A DNA stretch of 10,799 nucleotides from the NCBI GenBank assembly GCA_030706665.1, contig JAUZOB010000094.1:1-10799 (forward strand), given 5' to 3'. This document shows positions 7,127 through 10,799 of the stretch, one piece after another (position 1 is the first letter of the stretch; each line of letters starts with the position of its first letter). The position numbers and the translations under genes are program-made. The DNA comes from Bacteroidota bacterium (lineage in GTDB: Bacteria > Bacteroidota > Bacteroidia > Bacteroidales > Prolixibacteraceae). Below the pieces are notes generated by a model. The model saw only the letters and a list, made by a program, of their open reading frames with translations, was not told where the DNA came from and made no database searches.

Positions 7127-9691
7127 ATGGAATTATCGGCAAAAGAAATCAGAATGTCAGAAAAGAAGACCCCAAAAACCTACACACCTGACGAAGCCTA
7201 CGAGGCATCATTAAAATATTTCAACGGTGATGATCTTGCAGCGAGAGTCTGGGTTAATAAATACGCACTGAAGAATTCTGCCGGAGATATTTTTGAGTTG
7301 ACCCCCGATGATATGCATCATCGAATTGCAGGTGAAATTGCCAGAATCGAGAAGAAATATCCAAATCCGCTTAGCGAAAAGCAAATATTTGACCTGATAC
7401 GCAAATTTAAATATATCATCCCTCAAGGAGGTCCAATGACCGGCATCGGGAATGAATTTCAAATTGCATCTTTGTCTAATTGTTTTGTGATCGGAAACGA
7501 AGGAGATGCAGACTCCTATGGCGGAATCTTGAAGATTGACCAGGAACAAGTACAATTAATGAAGCGTCGCGGAGGAGTCGGACACGATTTATCGCACATT
7601 CGCCCCAAAGGCTCACCGGTTAAAAACTCGGCACTTACTTCAACCGGATTAGTTCCGTTCATGGAACGTTTCTCCAATTCGACCAGAGAAGTTGCTCAAG
7701 ATGGTCGTCGGGGTGCATTAATGCTCTCTGTTTCCATCAAACATCCTGATTCTGAAAGTTTCATTGACGCCAAAATGGAACCCGGGAAAGTAACAGGGGC
7801 CAATGTATCGGTTAAAATAGACGATGACTTCATGCGCTCGGTCGAAGAAGATCGTCCGTATCGTCAACAGTATCCTATCTTTAGCGAAGAACCCTGGTTT
7901 GTTAAAGAAGTGAATGCCAAAGCCATCTGGTCAAAAATTGTTCACAATGCATGGAAATCAGCAGAACCCGGAATTCTTTTCTGGGATACCATCATCAGAG
8001 AATCTGTTCCGGATTGTTATGCAGACCTGGGATACCGTACCGTTTCAACAAATCCATGTGGTGAAATTCCACTTTGTCCATACGACAGCTGTCGTCTGAT
8101 CGCCATTAATCTGTATGAATATGTAGAAAATCCGTTTACTCCCCATGCAAAATTCAACTTTGATCTGTTCCGGGAACATATCGGATATGCGCAAAGAATA
8201 ATGGATGATATAATCGATCTTGAAATTGAAAAAATCGAAGCGATTATCTCTAAAATTGATTCCGATCCTGAAGGAAAAGATATAAAACTGGTTGAAAGAA
8301 ACCTCTGGATGAGCATCAAGACCAAAGCGCTTGAAGGCCGTCGTACAGGTGTTGGAATTACCGCCGAAGGCGATATGCTTGCAGCACTCGGACTTCGTTA
8401 TGGAAGCCCCGATGCAACAGATTTCTCTGAAGAAATTCACAAGACAGTCACCCTTTCGGCATATGCATCTTCTGTCAATATGGCCAAAGAGCGTGGAGCT
8501 TTTAAAATTTACGATGCCAATCGCGAGAAAAAGAACCCGTTCATCAATCGAATCCGCGAAGCAGACCCTGCTCTTTATGAAGACATGGTTAAATCCGGAC
8601 GCCGCAATATTGCACTTTTAACCATTGCGCCCACCGGAACGACCAGTTTAATGTCACAAACTACTTCCGGAGTTGAACCGGTATTCCTTCCGGTATATAA
8701 ACGCCGCCGCAAAGTAAATCCGAACGACAAAGAAGTAAGAGTTGACTTTATTGATGAAGTTGGCGATTCATGGGAAGAGTATACCGTTTTCCATCATAAA
8801 TTTAAAATATGGATGGAAATCAATGGGTTTGACTTAACTAAGAACTATCCACAGGAGGAACTTGACGAACTAATTCAAAAATCACCTTATTACAAAGCCA
8901 CCTCAAACGATGTTGACTGGCTAAATAAAGTAAGAATGCAGGGACGCATCCAGAAATGGGTCGATCATTCTATTAGCGTAACCATCAATCTCCCGGCAAA
9001 TGCCCCCGAAGAGCTTGTCGATAAACTCTATTTTGAGGCTTGGAAAGTGGGATGTAAAGGTGTTACAGTATATCGGGAAGGTTCACGTGCCGGTGTATTG
9101 GTAGCCAGTTCTGCTCCATCTAAAAAAGACGGACTTACTCCATTTCCCACCAAACGTCCCATTGAACTTGATACCGACGTTGTAAGATTCCAAAACAGCA
9201 GAGAAAAATGGATTGCCTTTATTGGATTAATTGACGAACGCCCTTACGAAATCTTTACCGGTCTTGCTGATGACGAAGACGGAATTCTTCTTCCTCGCTC
9301 TGTTACGCGCGGGAAAATCATCAAAAGTCGTGATGAAGACGGGGTTTCAAGATATGACTTCCAATATTGCAACAAACAAGGCTACAAAACCACAATCGAA
9401 GGCCTTTCTTATAAATTTAACCCTGTATACTGGAACTACGCTAAATTAATCTCCGGCACTTTACGTCACGGAATGCCGATCTCCAAAGTTGTTGAACTTG
9501 TTTCAAGTCTCCAGTTTGACATTGAATCTATCAATACCTGGAAAAACGGGGTTGCCCGTGCTTTGAAAAAATATATTCCGAATGGCACTGTAGCCGACGG
9601 GCAACATTGCCCCAATTGCGGTTCAGACAAAGTTATCTATCAGGAAGGATGTCTTACCTGTTCTGACTGCGGAACTTCAAAATGCGGTTGA
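7127..9691 (+). CDS. nrdJ: adenosylcobalamin-dependent (class II) ribonucleotide reductase
   Basis: This 854-aa cytoplasmic enzyme reduces ribonucleotides to deoxyribonucleotides, using AdoCbl to make the active-site thiyl radical, so it needs no oxygen and no activase. The length fits Bacteroidetes NrdJ. The radical-site motif is STNPCGEIPL with N309, C311 (thiyl Cys) and E313. The reducing pair is C119 (SLSNCF) and C322. The 11-residue C311-C322 spacing equals that of characterised class II enzymes (C408/C419 in Lactobacillus, C322/C333 in Thermotoga). Other motifs are KRRGGVGHDLSHIRPKGSPV (146-165) and the phosphate-binding APTGTTS (501-507). There is no N-terminal ATP cone; the protein goes straight into TYTPDEAYEASLKYF. 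The C-terminus is a zinc-ribbon-like tail with C828, C831, C842, C845, C848 and C853, which probably includes the shuttle cysteines re-reduced by thioredoxin. An ATG at 7154 (MSEKKTPKTY) is an equally plausible start. The gene is likely monocistronic. Confidence 0.96.
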   Translation: MELSAKEIRMSEKKTPKTYTPDEAYEASLKYFNGDDLAARVWVNKYALKNSAGDIFELTPDDMHHRIAGEIARIEKKYPNPLSEKQIFDLIRKFKYIIPQGGPMTGIGNEFQIASLSNCFVIGNEGDADSYGGILKIDQEQVQLMKRRGGVGHDLSHIRPKGSPVKNSALTSTGLVPFMERFSNSTREVAQDGRRGALMLSVSIKHPDSESFIDAKMEPGKVTGANVSVKIDDDFMRSVEEDRPYRQQYPIFSEEPWFVKEVNAKAIWSKIVHNAWKSAEPGILFWDTIIRESVPDCYADLGYRTVSTNPCGEIPLCPYDSCRLIAINLYEYVENPFTPHAKFNFDLFREHIGYAQRIMDDIIDLEIEKIEAIISKIDSDPEGKDIKLVERNLWMSIKTKALEGRRTGVGITAEGDMLAALGLRYGSPDATDFSEEIHKTVTLSAYASSVNMAKERGAFKIYDANREKKNPFINRIREADPALYEDMVKSGRRNIALLTIAPTGTTSLMSQTTSGVEPVFLPVYKRRRKVNPNDKEVRVDFIDEVGDSWEEYTVFHHKFKIWMEINGFDLTKNYPQEELDELIQKSPYYKATSNDVDWLNKVRMQGRIQKWVDHSISVTINLPANAPEELVDKLYFEAWKVGCKGVTVYREGSRAGVLVASSAPSKKDGLTPFPTKRPIELDTDVVRFQNSREKWIAFIGLIDERPYEIFTGLADDEDGILLPRSVTRGKIIKSRDEDGVSRYDFQYCNKQGYKTTIEGLSYKFNPVYWNYAKLISGTLRHGMPISKVVELVSSLQFDIESINTWKNGVARALKKYIPNGTVADGQHCPNCGSDKVIYQEGCLTCSDCGTSKCG

Positions 9692-9761
9692 TCATTATTC
9701 TACACTCGATTCAAGTAAAAGATTCTCTTTTCTGCCAAAGAATTCTTTACTATATTTAAAC

Positions 9762-9800
9762 AAGAGGGATGTATCCGTTGATACATCCCTCTTTATTTTT
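9762..9800 (+). terminator. strong intrinsic terminator of nrdJ
   Basis: A perfect 14-bp stem (9762-9775, aagagggatgtatc, with 9780-9793) has the 4-nt loop cgtt and is followed by tattttt (9794-9800). It starts 71 nt after the nrdJ stop. The A-rich left flank means it could also stop transcription coming from the right, which fits the convergent gene arrangement. Confidence 0.88.
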
Positions 9801-10075
9801 GCCCCTTTTGCGACAGATCTAATCAGAAATTCAGGATCCCCGACATATTAAAACAAACAAATCATTTTCACCTTTAGATAATTATTTATTGTCTTCTCGC
9901 AGTGAGATTAAAAAGTGCGATAATACCACAGGATACAATCTGTCTTATGGAGTCAATACTATAAAAACAGGCTTCAACTTTCACAAGTCAAAAAGTAATG
10001 CATAATCAGGCAATGAATTCCTAAGGATAAGGAAACAACTCAATGACAACAGCCTTTCCCCGATTTCCATAAATT
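9801..10075. other. non-coding spacer between convergent genes
   Basis: About 275 nt with frequent stops in all frames, no ORF of any length worth calling, and no tRNA, promoter box or repeat that I can recognise. It may be decayed sequence. Confidence 0.6.
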
Positions 10076-10106
10076 AAGAAGGCTTCCCATAATGAGAAGC
10101 CTTCTT
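10076..10106 (-). terminator. hairpin terminator of the small minus-strand gene
   Basis: A perfect 11-bp stem (aagaaggcttc 10076-10086 with gaagccttctt 10096-10106) has a 9-nt loop. Read on the minus strand it begins 20 nt after the stop codon at 10127 and is followed by the AT-rich tail aattta. The T-run is weak, but the stem and its position fit a terminator. Confidence 0.65.
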
Positions 10107-10126
10107 AAAAATTCCGAAAAAAAATA

Positions 10127-10318
10127 TTATGCAGCTACGTTTTTAAAATACCTGGAAAGAATATCCGGGAAGAGGGCTCCAAATTGCTCATAACACCACT
10201 TGCCTAATTCACTGCGTTGATCTTTTTCAACCCAGCTAATGCATTTTCTCAGCTCTTTCTCAAATAATTCCCTACTAAAGCTAACTTTCGGAAGAATGAC
10301 TTTTGCATATTCAATCAT
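10127..10318 (-). CDS. small uncharacterised protein, 63 aa
   Basis: This ORF runs from an ATG whose complement is at 10316-10318 to TAA at 10127-10129. The protein begins MIEYAKVILPKVSF and has FEKELRKCISWVEKDQ, WCYEQFG and FPDILSRYF. It is charged and probably helical, with no signal peptide or membrane segment, and two Cys (in RKCISW and KWCYEQ). I recall similar short proteins of about 60-70 residues with the same MIEYAK...LPKV and WCYE-F---PDIL pattern in Bacteroidales genomes. That is memory, not a search, and no function is known to me. Protein-like composition, a hairpin terminator right behind it and an isolated position support a real gene. No exact TAnnTTTG box is seen upstream. 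It is convergent with nrdJ and shares no obvious link with it. Confidence 0.7.
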   Translation of the reverse strand: MIEYAKVILPKVSFSRELFEKELRKCISWVEKDQRSELGKWCYEQFGALFPDILSRYFKNVAA

Positions 10319-10670
10319 AACCGAGTAATTTTAGTTGTTTTGCGAAGGTGAAATTACGCCAAAAAAATCTTATAAAGAATGCTGCAAAACATGCTTTACA
10401 GCCTAATCTTTCCACAACGGGGTGTCCCGTTCCGCTTTTCATTTGAATATCTGCACAATAAAAAAATAACTTGTCAATGAAATCAATAAATTATTAGCTC
10501 TTTTTTACTATTTTTTACAAATCAGTCCCCTTTTTAAACCATTTTAAGGCTCTTTTTACTTGTAAAGATCCGTTCACCATCCCATGTTTCCAATGAAGTT
10601 TTATATATGCATATATTTTAATACCATGAATCCTTATGCGATAGAATCCACATAAATGTGTATACTGATT
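10319..10670. other. AT-rich non-coding region
   Basis: About 350 nt with no convincing ORF. It contains a 6-bp hairpin (aacggg 10416-10421, cccgtt 10426-10431, loop gtgt), two related stretches gctcttttttac (10497-10508) and gctctttttac (10549-10559), and a perfect 14-bp palindrome ATATATGCATATAT (10603-10616). Its left end must hold the promoter of the 63-aa minus-strand gene. Its right end may hold regulatory sequence for a gene beyond the window. Confidence 0.5.
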
Positions 10671-10673
10671 TCA

Positions 10674-10699
10674 GTAAAGCACAACCTACTTTGCTTTAC
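10674..10699. repeat. inverted repeat GTAAAGCA / TGCTTTAC
   Basis: Perfect 8-nt arms (10674-10681 and 10692-10699) flank a 10-nt loop. A third copy of TGCTTTAC lies at 10392-10399. The loop begins with caacctac, which is repeated at 10713-10720, inside and just ahead of the next inverted repeat. Confidence 0.45.
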
Positions 10700-10716
10700 C
10701 GTTTATTACCCTCAAC

Positions 10717-10754
10717 CTACCCTTACTTTACCCCCCCTGGTAAGTTAAGGGTAG
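10717..10754. repeat. 16-bp imperfect inverted repeat at the right edge
   Basis: The left arm ctacccttactttacc (10717-10732) pairs with ggtaagttaagggtag (10739-10754), leaving one mismatch and one G-T wobble, around a C-rich 6-nt loop (10733-10738). No T-run follows on the plus strand, so it does not look like a plus-strand terminator. A protein-binding or recombination site is possible. Confidence 0.55.
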
Positions 10755-10776
10755 CGCAAAGGTAGCATCATGGTAG
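10750..10776. repeat. three GGTAG repeats at 11-bp spacing
   Basis: GGTAG occurs at 10750-10754, 10761-10765 and 10772-10776, a constant 11-bp period, so all three lie on about the same DNA face. The first overlaps the right arm of the preceding inverted repeat. On the minus strand the middle copy is part of TACCTTTG (10764 down to 10757), an exact TAnnTTTG match. Confidence 0.4.
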
Positions 10777-10799
10777 ATCAAAATAGCTTCAGTGGTTAA

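Noticed and set aside
8045..8440. Minus-strand ORF of 131 aa opposite nrdJ
   Set aside because: It lies wholly inside the conserved reductase core and has no family resemblance.
10416..10431. 6-bp hairpin aacggg/cccgtt as a terminator
   Set aside because: No gene ends just before it and no clean T-run follows on either strand; cgcttttc is interrupted. It is mentioned only within the non-coding region entry.
10770..10799. Nine-codon plus-strand ORF MVDQNSFSG ending at the window edge, as a leader peptide
   Set aside because: It is too short to support, and no downstream gene or attenuator structure is visible.
9692..10799. tRNA genes or a CRISPR array in the sparse right end
   Set aside because: No cloverleaf with a T-arm GTTC-type motif and acceptor pairing could be assembled. 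The repeats are too short and too few for a CRISPR array.

Overview
The window looks like an ordinary chromosomal stretch from a member of the Bacteroidota, most likely Bacteroidales. Four things point there: an S46 dipeptidyl-peptidase, a viroplasmin-type RNase H, promoter-like boxes of the Bacteroidetes form TAnnTTTG just ahead of genes, and the lack of Shine-Dalgarno sequences. The genus cannot be named from the sequence. I see no phage, defence, CRISPR or transposase genes, and no clear undescribed system.

Layout. Positions 3-1094 hold the 3' part of a secreted M28 metallopeptidase. A secreted transglutaminase-like protein follows after 28 nt (1123-2325) and is probably in the same operon. 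A long imperfect palindrome (2337-2525) fills most of the next gap and ends in a T-run. A DPP7-like S46 dipeptidyl-peptidase (2659-4812) has its own candidate promoter and a hairpin terminator. That terminator's T-run overlaps the -7 box of the next gene, an RNase H with an N-terminal hybrid-binding domain (4892-5524). Next come waaA/kdtA, the Kdo transferase of lipid A biosynthesis (5588-6823), and, after a 303-nt AT-rich gap, an adenosylcobalamin-dependent class II ribonucleotide reductase (7127-9691) ending in a strong terminator.

The right end is mostly non-coding. A 63-aa minus-strand gene (10127-10318) converges on the reductase and has its own hairpin terminator. The last 130 bases are packed with inverted and direct repeats.

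How the genes work together. The first three genes suggest extracellular or periplasmic peptide harvesting: two peptidases plus a papain-fold, transglutaminase-like protein. The others are housekeeping: R-loop and RNA-DNA hybrid removal, outer-membrane lipid A assembly, and dNTP synthesis that needs vitamin B12. The points most worth a second look are the palindromic element at 2337-2525, the terminator-promoter overlap at 4840-4873, the uncertain catalytic acid in the transglutaminase-like protein, and the repeat-rich right edge.
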